Positions 33,127-41,331 of a stretch of DNA of 47,852 bases are shown here, piece after piece. Source of the stretch: an uncultured Erysipelotrichaceae bacterium (GTDB taxonomy: Bacteria; Bacillota_I; Bacilli_A; Erysipelotrichales; Erysipelotrichaceae); contig CAMCRE010000012.1 in NCBI GenBank assembly GCA_945877255.1, forward strand, positions 1 to 47,852, given 5' to 3'. The position numbers and the translations under genes were made by a program. Numbering within the stretch: the stretch's first letter is position 1; the number at the start of each line of letters is the position of its first letter. The notes below the pieces were generated by a model that had not been told where the DNA came from, made no database searches, and was given only the letters and a program-made list of their open reading frames with translations.

Positions 33127-33915
33127 ATGAAAAAAATTATCCCATATAAGTCATTATTTTTATTAATTATATTCGCATTTATATTTTTAGTGTTTAAAGA
33201 TGCTATACATCATCAATTAACTTTTAATATTCATGCTCCTGATCTTTCAGGAAATGGTCTTGAAATTAAAGCTGACTTCCTTCGAAGTCACCTTAGTTTA
33301 GACTCACTACTTTCTCGCTTTAACATGTGGCAATCTATTTTAATTCCGTTATTAATTATTTTAACAGTTAGCCAGTATATTTTTATGAAAAGATGTGTAA
33401 TAAAAAATTATATTGGAAAAACGATTGGAAATTTATATTCAAAAAATATATTTAAAACGAAACTATATTTTTCTTGTATAAACGTAGTAATTTTCTTATT
33501 GCTTTTTATAATTATAACGGTTACTTCGTTTTTATTAGGAAATTTTGAATTTTTGAATATTCGTGATTATTTCCCTGAAAATAGTTTTTTACATAATACG
33601 ATTACAGACATCTGGACTTACTTAATATATTATATAACTACAAAATCATTAGCTATTTTTTCACTTTCAATGTTGGCATATTATTTAGCTGATTACTTTA
33701 ATAGTTTTATTCATGCTTCACTTTCATTTTTATTTATTGTGTGGCTTGCAACACCGGTTTTACATCGTTTTCTACCATTTTATCTCATACCATTAGTATC
33801 TTTAATGGTAACGAGCTTCTATGATGTGTATTTTTGGCAAATTATAAGTTTAAATGCTGTAATATGGTTTATGATACTACTCATAAAATGGAGAAACAAA
33901 TATGAAGTGGATTAA
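33127..33915 (+). CDS. ABC transporter permease-like membrane protein
   Basis: This 262-residue protein has about six hydrophobic helices: one at 8-24, then an extracellular loop of roughly 45 residues, then 67-83, 108-133, a paired stretch about 160-190, and C-terminal helices to 255. This resembles ABC-2-type bacteriocin/peptide transporter subunits with a large first loop. AAGGAG precedes the ATG by 11 bases. It overlaps the next membrane gene by 14 bp. I do not recognise a named family. It probably forms the channel with the next protein and the ATPase. Confidence 0.75.
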   Translation: MKKIIPYKSLFLLIIFAFIFLVFKDAIHHQLTFNIHAPDLSGNGLEIKADFLRSHLSLDSLLSRFNMWQSILIPLLIILTVSQYIFMKRCVIKNYIGKTIGNLYSKNIFKTKLYFSCINVVIFLLLFIIITVTSFLLGNFEFLNIRDYFPENSFLHNTITDIWTYLIYYITTKSLAIFSLSMLAYYLADYFNSFIHASLSFLFIVWLATPVLHRFLPFYLIPLVSLMVTSFYDVYFWQIISLNAVIWFMILLIKWRNKYEVD

Positions 33916-34513
33916 ACGTCATTTAGCTATCATTATTATTGTTACACTTATCGTGCATATGCTATTTTCAAGCATATTAAAATTCGCTCCCGTAAATTAC
34001 GCTTATCGTGATGTGATGGATGATTTTTTTAATAATCTATTTCGCTATGGCATATCCGATATCAACTTCATGTTAGTTGTATTAGTTCTAGGTATTAACT
34101 ATTGTGCATTTTATTATGTTATTACATTAATGCTCGACTTCACAAAAGGTGTTAAAGATTTAGTTCGTTATACTAGTCGTAATCTACTTATTTTTAACTT
34201 TAAAATGCTTAAATTAATCGCAACCCAGTACATTACAAAATTTATACTGTTCATTAGCATTACAATGCTATTACATGTTATATTGTTTAATTACCAAATT
34301 CAATATTTAGATATTGTGTATGTTGTATTGTGGGGAATATGTGATATTGTTGTTTTATATTTAATACAAAGATTCATCCACGTTGAAACACTAACGATAT
34401 TTGCGTTGTCAATGTATTTCTTAATGCGACGTCATGTATTTAATTTTTGGATTTTATTTATTATATTTATAATTTTACATTTATTATTTGACACATATAG
34501 AAAGGAGAAGTAG
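33902..34513 (+). CDS. Second ABC permease-like membrane protein
   Basis: This 203-residue protein has about six hydrophobic helices and a short charged middle loop (KGVKDLVRYTSRNLL), then a Lys/Glu-rich C-terminus (TYRKEK). It starts with its own GGAG inside the end of the preceding gene and ends directly before the ATPase start. Paired, unequal permeases with one soluble ATPase suggest a heteromeric transporter. It shows no clear similarity to the first permease and no recognised family. Confidence 0.75.
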   Translation: MKWIKRHLAIIIIVTLIVHMLFSSILKFAPVNYAYRDVMDDFFNNLFRYGISDINFMLVVLVLGINYCAFYYVITLMLDFTKGVKDLVRYTSRNLLIFNFKMLKLIATQYITKFILFISITMLLHVILFNYQIQYLDIVYVVLWGICDIVVLYLIQRFIHVETLTIFALSMYFLMRRHVFNFWILFIIFIILHLLFDTYRKEK

Positions 34514-35149
34514 ATGTTTAAAATACAAAATGGGTTTAAAATTTATAATAAAAATGCTGTTTTAAAAAATATTAACTTAAATTTTATGGACGGAAAAATT
34601 TATGGACTAGTCGGCACAAATGGATGTGGTAAAACACTAATCTTAAAATCATTATCCGGATATATCAAATTAGACAAAGGAAACACTTATCAAGATACTA
34701 CAGAGTTACGTGTTAAAAATAATTACGTTGTTGATACTGGTATTTTAATAGAAAATCCAGATTTTATCTCGCATTTATCTTTGTTAGAAAACTTACTACA
34801 ATTAAGTAAAATGTGTTCTAATAAAGTAGACATCCATAAATGGATTGCAACTTATAATTTGGAGGAATATAAAAACACTAAATATAAACATCTATCATTA
34901 GGTACTAAAAAGAAAATGGCACTTATTCAAGCATTTATGAGCGAACCAACGCACTTAATACTTGATGAACCGATGAATGCTCTAGATGAAAAAAGTGTTA
35001 CTGTCACAAAATCAATTATCAAAGATATTTTGACACAAAAAAATGGTGTTGTCGTTATTACATCACATCATTCACAAGACATTGAAGACTTATGTGACGA
35101 AGTCATCTTTGTTGAAAACGGTGAAATCATACGTCAAACATCTAAATAA
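34514..35149 (+). CDS. ABC transporter ATP-binding protein
   Basis: This 211-residue soluble ATPase has Walker A VGTNGCGKTLIL (about 33-44), signature-like LSLGTKKKMALIQA (in place of LSGGQ), Walker B LILDEPMNALDE and switch His in VITSHHSQDIEDL. The SLGTKKK signature is common in bacteriocin self-immunity/efflux and ABC-2 systems. It is the last gene of the cassette and powers the two membrane proteins ahead of it. A strong terminator follows. Confidence 0.92.
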   Translation: MFKIQNGFKIYNKNAVLKNINLNFMDGKIYGLVGTNGCGKTLILKSLSGYIKLDKGNTYQDTTELRVKNNYVVDTGILIENPDFISHLSLLENLLQLSKMCSNKVDIHKWIATYNLEEYKNTKYKHLSLGTKKKMALIQAFMSEPTHLILDEPMNALDEKSVTVTKSIIKDILTQKNGVVVITSHHSQDIEDLCDEVIFVENGEIIRQTSK

Positions 35150-35150
35150 T

Positions 35151-35179
35151 TAATGCACCTTCTTTAGGAAGGTGCATTA
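35151..35179. terminator. Bidirectional terminator between the ABC cassette and tsaD
   Basis: TAATGCACCTTC (35151-35162) pairs perfectly with GAAGGTGCATTA (35168-35179), with a 5-nt loop and T-rich flanks. It overlaps the tsaD stop. Confidence 0.9.
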
Positions 35180-36190
35180 TATTTTATTGTCTTTTGAAAT
35201 ATTTAATGATGGTTTGGCTGCTAAATCATATTTTGAAAACAATTTTCTTAAATATGCTTGATACCCAGCAGATGCAATCATTGCTGCATTATCAGTACAG
35301 CAATAAAGTGGTGGAATCGTCAATTTTTGCGATTTTCCTGCCATATATTGTTCCATTTTTTCTCTCAAACGAGAATTAGCAGCAACACCTCCAGCTAACA
35401 CGACATGGCTAACTTCATAATGATTAATCGCTAAATCTACTCTTTTAATTAATTCATCTAATGCTCTTTCTTGAAAAGAACAAGCAATATCTTCAATACG
35501 ATACTGTTGTTGCGTTCTTTGGAGTCGTGAAATTAATTGCAATACAGATGATTTTAAACCACTAAACGAAAAATCAAACGGATTTTCTGTTTTTATTGCT
35601 GGTAAAGTATAAATATTATCACCATTTTTTGCTAAACGATCAATATGCGGTCCACCTGGATAAGGTAAACCTAGTACTTTGGCAACTTTATCGTACGCTT
35701 CTCCAATTGCATCATCTTGTGTTTGTGAAATCACTTCAAAATGATAATGCTCTTTCATGTATATTAATTCGGTATGCCCACCAGATACGACTAACGCTAA
35801 TAACGGAAATTTTAGCTCATCCACAAATTCATTTGCATAAATATGTCCTGCTATATGATGGACTGCAATTAACGGTTTATTATAACTCATTGATAATGTT
35901 TTCGCACAAATCATACCTACATGTAGACTTCCGATTAGTCCCGGTCCTTGTGTTACTGCAATCGCATCAATTTCTTCCATTGTAATATTTGCAGTTTGGA
36001 GTGCTTCTTTTAAAACCATACTGATATTTTCAATGTGTATTCTTGATGCAATTTCTGGTATAACGCCACCATATTTTTCATGCACTTTTGCTTGCGAAGC
36101 AATAATATTTGACAATATTTGGTTTCCATTTTTTACTACTGCTATTGCTGTTTCATCACAACTTGATTCAATTCCTAAAATTATACACAT
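35177..36190 (-). CDS. tsaD: tRNA N6-threonylcarbamoyladenosine transferase TsaD
   Basis: This 337-residue catalytic subunit of the t6A complex transfers threonylcarbamoyl to A37 of ANN-decoding tRNAs. It begins MCIILGIESSCDETAIAVV. Metal ligands His111 and His115 lie in VHHIAGHIYAN, and the late aspartate in CTDNAAMIA. It is typical in length and the last gene of tsaE-tsaB-rimI-tsaD, eight bases after rimI. Its partners TsaB and TsaE are in the same operon; TsaC is not in this window. Confidence 0.97.
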   Translation of the reverse strand: MCIILGIESSCDETAIAVVKNGNQILSNIIASQAKVHEKYGGVIPEIASRIHIENISMVLKEALQTANITMEEIDAIAVTQGPGLIGSLHVGMICAKTLSMSYNKPLIAVHHIAGHIYANEFVDELKFPLLALVVSGGHTELIYMKEHYHFEVISQTQDDAIGEAYDKVAKVLGLPYPGGPHIDRLAKNGDNIYTLPAIKTENPFDFSFSGLKSSVLQLISRLQRTQQQYRIEDIACSFQERALDELIKRVDLAINHYEVSHVVLAGGVAANSRLREKMEQYMAGKSQKLTIPPLYCCTDNAAMIASAGYQAYLRKLFSKYDLAAKPSLNISKDNKI

Positions 36191-36198
36191 ATACTCTC

Positions 36199-36627
36199 CT
36201 ATATACCGATACCCATTAATACTGCATCTTCATTTCCGTAATAATTTTTACGTTCGCCTAATTTAATAAAACCATGTTTTTCATATAATTTTTGAGCTGT
36301 TATGTTAGATTTTCTAACTTCTAAAGTAATACTTTCGCACATACACGACTTAATATTATCCATTGCGAATAATAAAAGTTTATCCCCAAAATAATTTCCG
36401 CGATATTTCTCTTTCACTGCAATCGTTGTAATTTGTGCTTGGTCAAATAATACCCAAAACCCAACATACCCAACTATTTCATTATTGATTTCAATGACAT
36501 ATAAATGGGCGTATGGATTATCTAATAATTCATATTCAAAATGAGATATCGTCCAGCCTGGATTAAAAGTTACTGATTCGATGTCATATACCACCGGTAT
36601 ATCCTCTACTGTCATTTTTCTAATCAT
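36199..36627 (-). CDS. rimI: Ribosomal-protein-alanine N-acetyltransferase-like GNAT protein
   Basis: This 142-residue GNAT protein has the acetyl-CoA pyrophosphate loop VKEKYRGNYFGDKLL (motif A) and LYEKHGFIKLGERKNYY near the C-terminus, the RimI pattern. It starts within the tsaB stop (ATGA overlap) and sits between tsaB and tsaD, as is common in Firmicutes. It probably acetylates S18 or other protein N-termini; the true substrate is unproven. Confidence 0.9.
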   Translation of the reverse strand: MIRKMTVEDIPVVYDIESVTFNPGWTISHFEYELLDNPYAHLYVIEINNEIVGYVGFWVLFDQAQITTIAVKEKYRGNYFGDKLLLFAMDNIKSCMCESITLEVRKSNITAQKLYEKHGFIKLGERKNYYGNEDAVLMGIGI

Positions 36628-37175
36628 ATCGCCTCTTTTAAATAATGTGGCACAATCGCATCAACGTTTTCTTCTTTATGCCATAAATGTTTTTTATTAA
36701 TAAATTCGTGCGCAATAATAATTTTTTCAGAATCACGATTAATTAAATACGTATCTCCACAAACTGTTTTATTACTACAAAATTGTTTTGCTTCTGATAC
36801 ACTAATTATTTTTTCTTCTTTTTCTTTAATAAAAACTTTATCACTTTTAGCATCTAGTAATACAACATCCGCAATTTGATATAATTCTAATGTTGAAATT
36901 GTGTAGATATTTATGTTTCTTATTGCTGCCATTACTTTTGCGAATGTCATCGCAATTCGTACACCAGTATAACTTCCTGGCCCTTTAGTAACAACAATAT
37001 TATTAATGTTATTTATTGTTAAGTGATTTTTCTTAAAAATAGCTTCAATTTCTGGAAAGAGCATTTCTGATTGTTTTCTTTCACTTTCAATTTCAACATT
37101 GTCAATTAAACTATCGGCTTTATAGATTGCTATAACTAGATGTTTGTATGATGTATCAAGACATAAACTCAGCAT
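36624..37175 (-). CDS. tsaB: t6A complex protein TsaB, short form
   Basis: This 183-residue ASKHA-fold protein is the non-catalytic dimer partner of TsaD. MLSLCLDTSYKHLVIAIY starts the fold and TKGPGSYTGVRIAMTFAK is the TsaB signature. ATG 37175 has AGGAGG at the proper distance; upstream frame codons lie within tsaE. It is shorter than many TsaB proteins (about 220-230 residues), mainly in the C-terminal half. It overlaps tsaE by 20 bp. Confidence 0.92.
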   Translation of the reverse strand: MLSLCLDTSYKHLVIAIYKADSLIDNVEIESERKQSEMLFPEIEAIFKKNHLTINNINNIVVTKGPGSYTGVRIAMTFAKVMAAIRNINIYTISTLELYQIADVVLLDAKSDKVFIKEKEEKIISVSEAKQFCSNKTVCGDTYLINRDSEKIIIAHEFINKKHLWHKEENVDAIVPHYLKEAI

Positions 37176-37605
37176 AAATTTCCTCCTTGATTCGTTGATA
37201 GGACAATCCTTCACTACTAAAATTAAACAATCTTTTTTCATCATCTAAAAACGTAATATCAATTTTTAAGAAAGTTTGTGGAATTATTTGCTGAATAAAC
37301 TTTGCCCATTCAATAACACATAGTTTTTCTTCATCAAAAATTTCTTCAAACCCTAAATCTTGTTCTATTGATTCTAAACGATATGCGTCAATATGATTCA
37401 ATTTATCATATTGTTTTAATATTGTGAAAGTTGGTGAATTAACTGTTTGTGTTTCCCCTAAAAAGTGTGCTAATGCTTTTGTGAACGTAGTCTTACCAGC
37501 TCCTAGATCACCTTCTAATAATAAAATAAAATTTCCTGTTACTTTGCTAGCTAATATTTTAGCTAATTTCTTTGTTTCTTCTAAACTATTGATTAATATT
37601 TCCAT
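37156..37605 (-). CDS. tsaE: t6A complex ATPase TsaE
   Basis: This 149-residue P-loop protein has Walker A EGDLGAGKTTFTKALA (Gly32-Thr39 core), SPTFT and HIDAYRL motifs, and CVIEWAKF typical of TsaE. It is first in the operon and resets the TsaB-TsaD complex through ATP hydrolysis. Length is normal. Confidence 0.96.
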   Translation of the reverse strand: MEILINSLEETKKLAKILASKVTGNFILLLEGDLGAGKTTFTKALAHFLGETQTVNSPTFTILKQYDKLNHIDAYRLESIEQDLGFEEIFDEEKLCVIEWAKFIQQIIPQTFLKIDITFLDDEKRLFNFSSEGLSYQRIKEEIYAEFMS

Positions 37606-37624
37606 GTTACCACTTCCTGATGTA

Positions 37625-37630
37625 ATTATA
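37625..37630 (-). promoter_or_regulatory. -10 element of the tsaE operon
   Basis: TATAAT on the minus strand lies 20 bases before the tsaE ATG, between a terminator and the SD. No good -35 is visible at 16-18 bp (best is TATCAT). Confidence 0.5.
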
Positions 37631-37652
37631 CCATATTTTTAGTAGAAATGAT

Positions 37653-37677
37653 AAAAAGGCGTTTTTTCCGCCTTTTT
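37653..37677. terminator. Bidirectional GC-rich hairpin terminator
   Basis: AAAAAGGCG (37653-37661) pairs with CGCCTTTTT (37669-37677), 7-nt loop. It overlaps the stop of the 72-aa gene. Confidence 0.85.
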
Positions 37678-37894
37678 AAGCATCATTTTCATCATCTTTG
37701 TACAGTTCTCTTAACTTAAAAGCAACAAGTGGTAAAATAAAATAACTAAATATAACACATGATAATGCTTCAACATACATGCCATTGATAATGAAAATTA
37801 AAACTGCTTTACCTGTTATAGCAAATGCAATCAACCACTTTTTAAGTGATTTTACCACCCTAAGACGCAGTTTTTCATGTTTTGGGACGCTCAT
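37676..37894 (-). CDS. Small two-helix membrane protein, unknown function
   Basis: The 72-residue protein has a basic amphipathic start (KHEKLRLRVVKSLKKW), two hydrophobic helices (about 20-37 and 42-59), and an acidic tail (ELYKDDENDA). AGGGAGG lies eight bases ahead of the ATG. It is monocistronic with its own terminator and convergent with nothing. Size and charge resemble holin-like or small regulatory membrane proteins, but I do not recognise it. Confidence 0.6.
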   Translation of the reverse strand: MSVPKHEKLRLRVVKSLKKWLIAFAITGKAVLIFIINGMYVEALSCVIFSYFILPLVAFKLRELYKDDENDA

Positions 37895-38068
37895 TTCATT
37901 CCCTCCTTTATTAAATTATACATCGTTTTTTGTTGTGTTGCAATATCAATTTTTGTAAGAAAACAGCTTAAAATTACACGAAATTTAAACTACGATATAT
38001 TTCAGATGTTTGCGTATGAAGCATATTAAACCGTTTTGGAGTACAAATTACAAAACAAACAAATTTAT

Positions 38069-38098
38069 TTGAATTTAACCATAATATAGTGCTATAAT
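38069..38098 (+). promoter_or_regulatory. metG promoter within the 37895-38163 intergenic region
   Basis: TTGAAT (38069-38074) and TATAAT (38093-38098) are 18 bp apart. The 269-bp gap between the divergent 72-aa gene and metG shows no T-box features. An AAACCGTTTT sequence near 38026 has a single mismatch to the sugar-locus operator core and is probably chance. Confidence 0.6.
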
Positions 38099-38163
38099 TT
38101 TATTACATACAATCATGGTAAATTTACATTAAATATGCTATTATGTAACAGTGGAGGAACATT

Positions 38164-40065
38164 ATGAAAAAATATTATATAACAACTGCAATTGCCTACA
38201 CATCTAGTCAACCACATATTGGAAACAGTTATGAAATTGTGCTTACCGATGCAATCGCCAGATACAAAAGACTTCAAGGATATGATGTTTTTTTTCAAAC
38301 AGGAACAGATGATCATGGTCAAAAAATCGAAGAAAAAGCTAAGCAAAATAACATGCATCCAAAACAATATGTTGATGTTATGGCAAAAAACATTCAAAAT
38401 AATTTTGATTTATTAAATACATCTTACGATAAATTCATACGTACAACAGATACATATCACGAACAACAAGTAAATAAAATATTCAAAAAATTTCTTGACA
38501 ACAACGACATCTACAAAGGATACTATGAAGGTTTATATTGTAAAGCATGTGAAAGTTTTTTTACTGAATCACAACTTGTTGATGGAAAATGTCCTGACTG
38601 TGGCGGAAAAGTTGAATTAGCTAAAGAAGAAACTTATTTCTTTAACTTAGCAAAATATGCCGATAGATTAGTTGAATACTATAACAATCACCCAGAATTC
38701 ATTAAACCAGAATCTAGAAAAAATGAAATGATTAATAACTTTATCAAACCCGGTCTAACAGATTTATCAGTATCACGCACAAGTTTTACTTGGGGAATAC
38801 CACTAACATTCGATCCAAAACACGTCGTTTACGTATGGATTGATGCATTAAGCAACTACATAACAGGAATCGGTTATGACGTTGACGGAAATCATGATGA
38901 ATTATACAAAAAATACTGGCCAGCAGACGTACACGTAATTGGGAAAGATATTATACGATTCCACACAATTTATTGGCCTATCATGCTAATGGCATTAAAC
39001 ATCCCGTTACCAAAAACTGTGTATGGCCACCCTTGGTTGTTAATGGATGGTAATAAAATGTCGAAATCAAAAGGTAACACTATCTACGCTGAAGATCTTG
39101 CTAAATTCTTTCCAATCGACTCAATTAGATATTACTTGTTAGAAGAAATGTCATACGCTAATGATGGAAACATCACTTGGGAAAGTGTAATTGAAAAAGT
39201 AAATACTGACTTAGCAAATGTACTAGGAAATTTAGTAAATCGAACAATCTCAATGGCAAACAAATATTTCAACGGAACAATCTCTAATAAAAATGTTTAC
39301 TCTGAATATGACACAAATCTAACAGAAATTAGAAATAACGTATATAATAAAGTAACGTTAAAAATGGATGAATTCAAAATTAGTGATGCTTTAAAAGAAA
39401 TATTTGTGTTATTAAAACGATGCAATAAATACATTGATGAAACAACACCATGGGCATTAGGTAAAGATGAATCCAAAAAAGACTTGCTTGAAACTGTACT
39501 ATGGCAACTATTAGAGTCAATTCGTGTTAGCGGAATTTTATTACAATCATTTATCCCTGATTCTGCTCATGCAATATTAAATCAAATTGGTGCTGTAGAA
39601 AAAACATTTGACACACTAACTACACCACAAATCCAATTTAACGTAACAAATCAACCAACTATTTTATTTGAACGATTTGATGTTGAAAAAACACTTAACT
39701 TAATTAAATCAACTTTTGAAAAAGAAGAAAATCCTTTCAAAGAAAATATCACATATGACGATTTTTCTAAACTAGATTTAAGAGTAGGAAAAGTATTAAA
39801 TTGCAATAAACACCCTAATGCCGATACATTACTCGTATTTGACATTGATTTAGGTGTCAAAAAAGTAACAATCGTAAGTGGTATAGCCGAATTTTACAAA
39901 CCAGAACAACTTATCGGAAAACAAGTAATTGTTGTGTGTAACTTACAACCGCGTAAAATTCGTGGAATTTTAAGTGAAGGAATGATTTTATCAGCTGAAT
40001 CTTCAGGAAATTTATCCGTAACAACCGTAGAAAAAGAGGTTGAGAATGGCTCGCAAATTTCGTAA
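38164..40065 (+). CDS. metG: Methionyl-tRNA synthetase with C-terminal tRNA-binding domain
   Basis: This 633-residue class I enzyme charges tRNA-Met. It has the HIGH motif (PHIGNSYE, about 17-24), the zinc knuckle (CKACESFF...CPDCGG, about 127-149), KMSKSKGN near residue 300, and an OB-fold EMAP/Trbp111-type tRNA-binding domain at about 535-633 (LDLRVGKVLNCNKHPNADTL, QPRKIRGILSEGM). The SD GGAGG precedes the ATG. The 3' end overlaps the nuclease gene by 20 bp, so the two are co-expressed. Confidence 0.97.
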   Translation: MKKYYITTAIAYTSSQPHIGNSYEIVLTDAIARYKRLQGYDVFFQTGTDDHGQKIEEKAKQNNMHPKQYVDVMAKNIQNNFDLLNTSYDKFIRTTDTYHEQQVNKIFKKFLDNNDIYKGYYEGLYCKACESFFTESQLVDGKCPDCGGKVELAKEETYFFNLAKYADRLVEYYNNHPEFIKPESRKNEMINNFIKPGLTDLSVSRTSFTWGIPLTFDPKHVVYVWIDALSNYITGIGYDVDGNHDELYKKYWPADVHVIGKDIIRFHTIYWPIMLMALNIPLPKTVYGHPWLLMDGNKMSKSKGNTIYAEDLAKFFPIDSIRYYLLEEMSYANDGNITWESVIEKVNTDLANVLGNLVNRTISMANKYFNGTISNKNVYSEYDTNLTEIRNNVYNKVTLKMDEFKISDALKEIFVLLKRCNKYIDETTPWALGKDESKKDLLETVLWQLLESIRVSGILLQSFIPDSAHAILNQIGAVEKTFDTLTTPQIQFNVTNQPTILFERFDVEKTLNLIKSTFEKEENPFKENITYDDFSKLDLRVGKVLNCNKHPNADTLLVFDIDLGVKKVTIVSGIAEFYKPEQLIGKQVIVVCNLQPRKIRGILSEGMILSAESSGNLSVTTVEKEVENGSQIS

Positions 40066-40528
40066 AAAATATTCGTTTATTGCAACAGCAATCGTATTAA
40101 TTTCTGGAGTTTTGATAAATCACTTCAAACCTAAAAATGATGTACTGTTAATTAACTGTATTGATGGTGATACTGCAACTTTCAAAGTCGCCAACAAACA
40201 AGAAAAAGTTCGCTTTCTAGCAATAGATACACCAGAAATCGCAAAAGAAAATGTAGCAGCTCAACCGTATGGAAATGAAGCAAAACAATATACATGTCAT
40301 GCACTTAAAAATGCAAAAAAAATTCATCTTGAATATGAAAAGGAAAAATACGACCGACACGGTCGATTACTCGCATGGGTTTTTGTTGATGGTGAGTTAT
40401 TAAACGAACAACTTGTAAAAGAAGGATTAGCAAAAGTAGCATATTTGTACGGAAAATACACATACACGAATATTGTTAAGCAAGCTGAAAAACACGCTCA
40501 AACGAATAAAAAAAATATATGGAAATAA
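40046..40528 (+). CDS. Membrane-anchored thermonuclease-like (SNase) protein
   Basis: This 160-residue staphylococcal-nuclease-family enzyme degrades DNA and RNA outside the membrane. A basic start and one hydrophobic helix (about 10-27) form a signal anchor. The SNase core has INCIDGDTATF, catalytic Arg and Glu in VRFLAIDTPEIAK, and second Arg in YDRHGRLLAW. The start is ATG 40046, where GAGG lies six bases upstream. It begins inside metG. It may release nucleotides for uptake or help remodel extracellular DNA. Confidence 0.9.
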   Translation: MARKFRKKYSFIATAIVLISGVLINHFKPKNDVLLINCIDGDTATFKVANKQEKVRFLAIDTPEIAKENVAAQPYGNEAKQYTCHALKNAKKIHLEYEKEKYDRHGRLLAWVFVDGELLNEQLVKEGLAKVAYLYGKYTYTNIVKQAEKHAQTNKKNIWK

Positions 40529-40564
40529 AAAACTTTAAACTAGCAATTTAGTTTAAAGTTTTTT
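40527..40564. terminator. Bidirectional terminator after the nuclease gene
   Basis: AAAAAACTTTAAACTA (40527-40542) pairs with TAGTTTAAAGTTTTTT (40549-40564) over GCAATT. It overlaps the ends of both converging genes. Confidence 0.88.
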
Positions 40565-41330
40565 AATATAAATTTTTCAGTCTTTTAAGATAACTATATT
40601 TTCTAAATCGAATAAATTGAATTTGTTTGCGGCTTGTTGTACAACGCACACTCTTAACGTTTTCCATTTTAAGATGTTTGTGATCGAAACAAATATACGC
40701 CTCTTTAAAACTATCACTCGTTACCTTTATCTTTCGTGAACATTTCATAATATATGGATTACCTAGTGAATGGGAATATTTATGATGAATACCTGTTATT
40801 TCACTCAGTTGCAATAACTGAATACCATCATCAACAACAGCACCATTAAGTGCACGATTCATCGCAGTCGATCCTGCCTGCGTACTAATGCAAACCCCAG
40901 ATCCAACAATTGTTTCAAAATATTCATTATCAATATGAATATCTAATTTTTGAGTATAAATAATGCTTTCTATTCGCATTTCATTTAACGCATGATAATG
41001 CATAATTTTATCATCATATTCGATTGCAATATCTAATAAATTGCTTTTATATATTTCGTATTGATGCGATTGAATATGATTAATTAATATATCAACCTCT
41101 TCTTTTGTATAGTCGGTTAAAAAACCCAAATTCCCAGTATGTATACCTACGAATTTCAAAGTGTCGATTTTATCTAAATATTGATGCATTGCTCGCAATA
41201 CCGTACCATCTCCACCAACACATATCACTATTTCTGGATTGTCTTCATTATATCCTGATAAATTATCTTTTATGTGCTGTGCTAATTGTTGTGAAACTAC
41301 ACTTTCTTTACATACAATAGTATACTGCAT
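40563..41330 (-). CDS. nadK: NAD kinase
   Basis: This 255-residue enzyme phosphorylates NAD to NADP. The GGDGTVLRAMH loop holds the catalytic Asp, and ALNEMRIES and GSTAMNRAL motifs follow as in the NadK family. I choose ATG 41330: it follows the MurE-like stop as TAA-T-ATG and GGGTG lies seven bases upstream. A GTG at 41339 is the alternative. Length is normal. Confidence 0.95.
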   Translation of the reverse strand: MQYTIVCKESVVSQQLAQHIKDNLSGYNEDNPEIVICVGGDGTVLRAMHQYLDKIDTLKFVGIHTGNLGFLTDYTKEEVDILINHIQSHQYEIYKSNLLDIAIEYDDKIMHYHALNEMRIESIIYTQKLDIHIDNEYFETIVGSGVCISTQAGSTAMNRALNGAVVDDGIQLLQLSEITGIHHKYSHSLGNPYIMKCSRKIKVTSDSFKEAYICFDHKHLKMENVKSVRCTTSRKQIQFIRFRKYSYLKRLKNLY

Positions 41331-41331
41331 A

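Noticed and set aside
33569-33583. ATTTCCCTGAAAAT in the permease gene as a Noc box
   Set aside because: It lacks one of the invariant G residues, so it is not palindromic enough.
38020-38036. TTAAACCGTTTTGG as a RegR operator ahead of metG
   Set aside because: The core has a mismatch, the flanks do not match O1-O3, and there is no functional reason for control of metG by uronates.
37895-38163. Riboswitch or T-box leader ahead of metG
   Set aside because: The region has no T-box sequence, no clear terminator/antiterminator pair and a plain promoter 66 bp before the gene.
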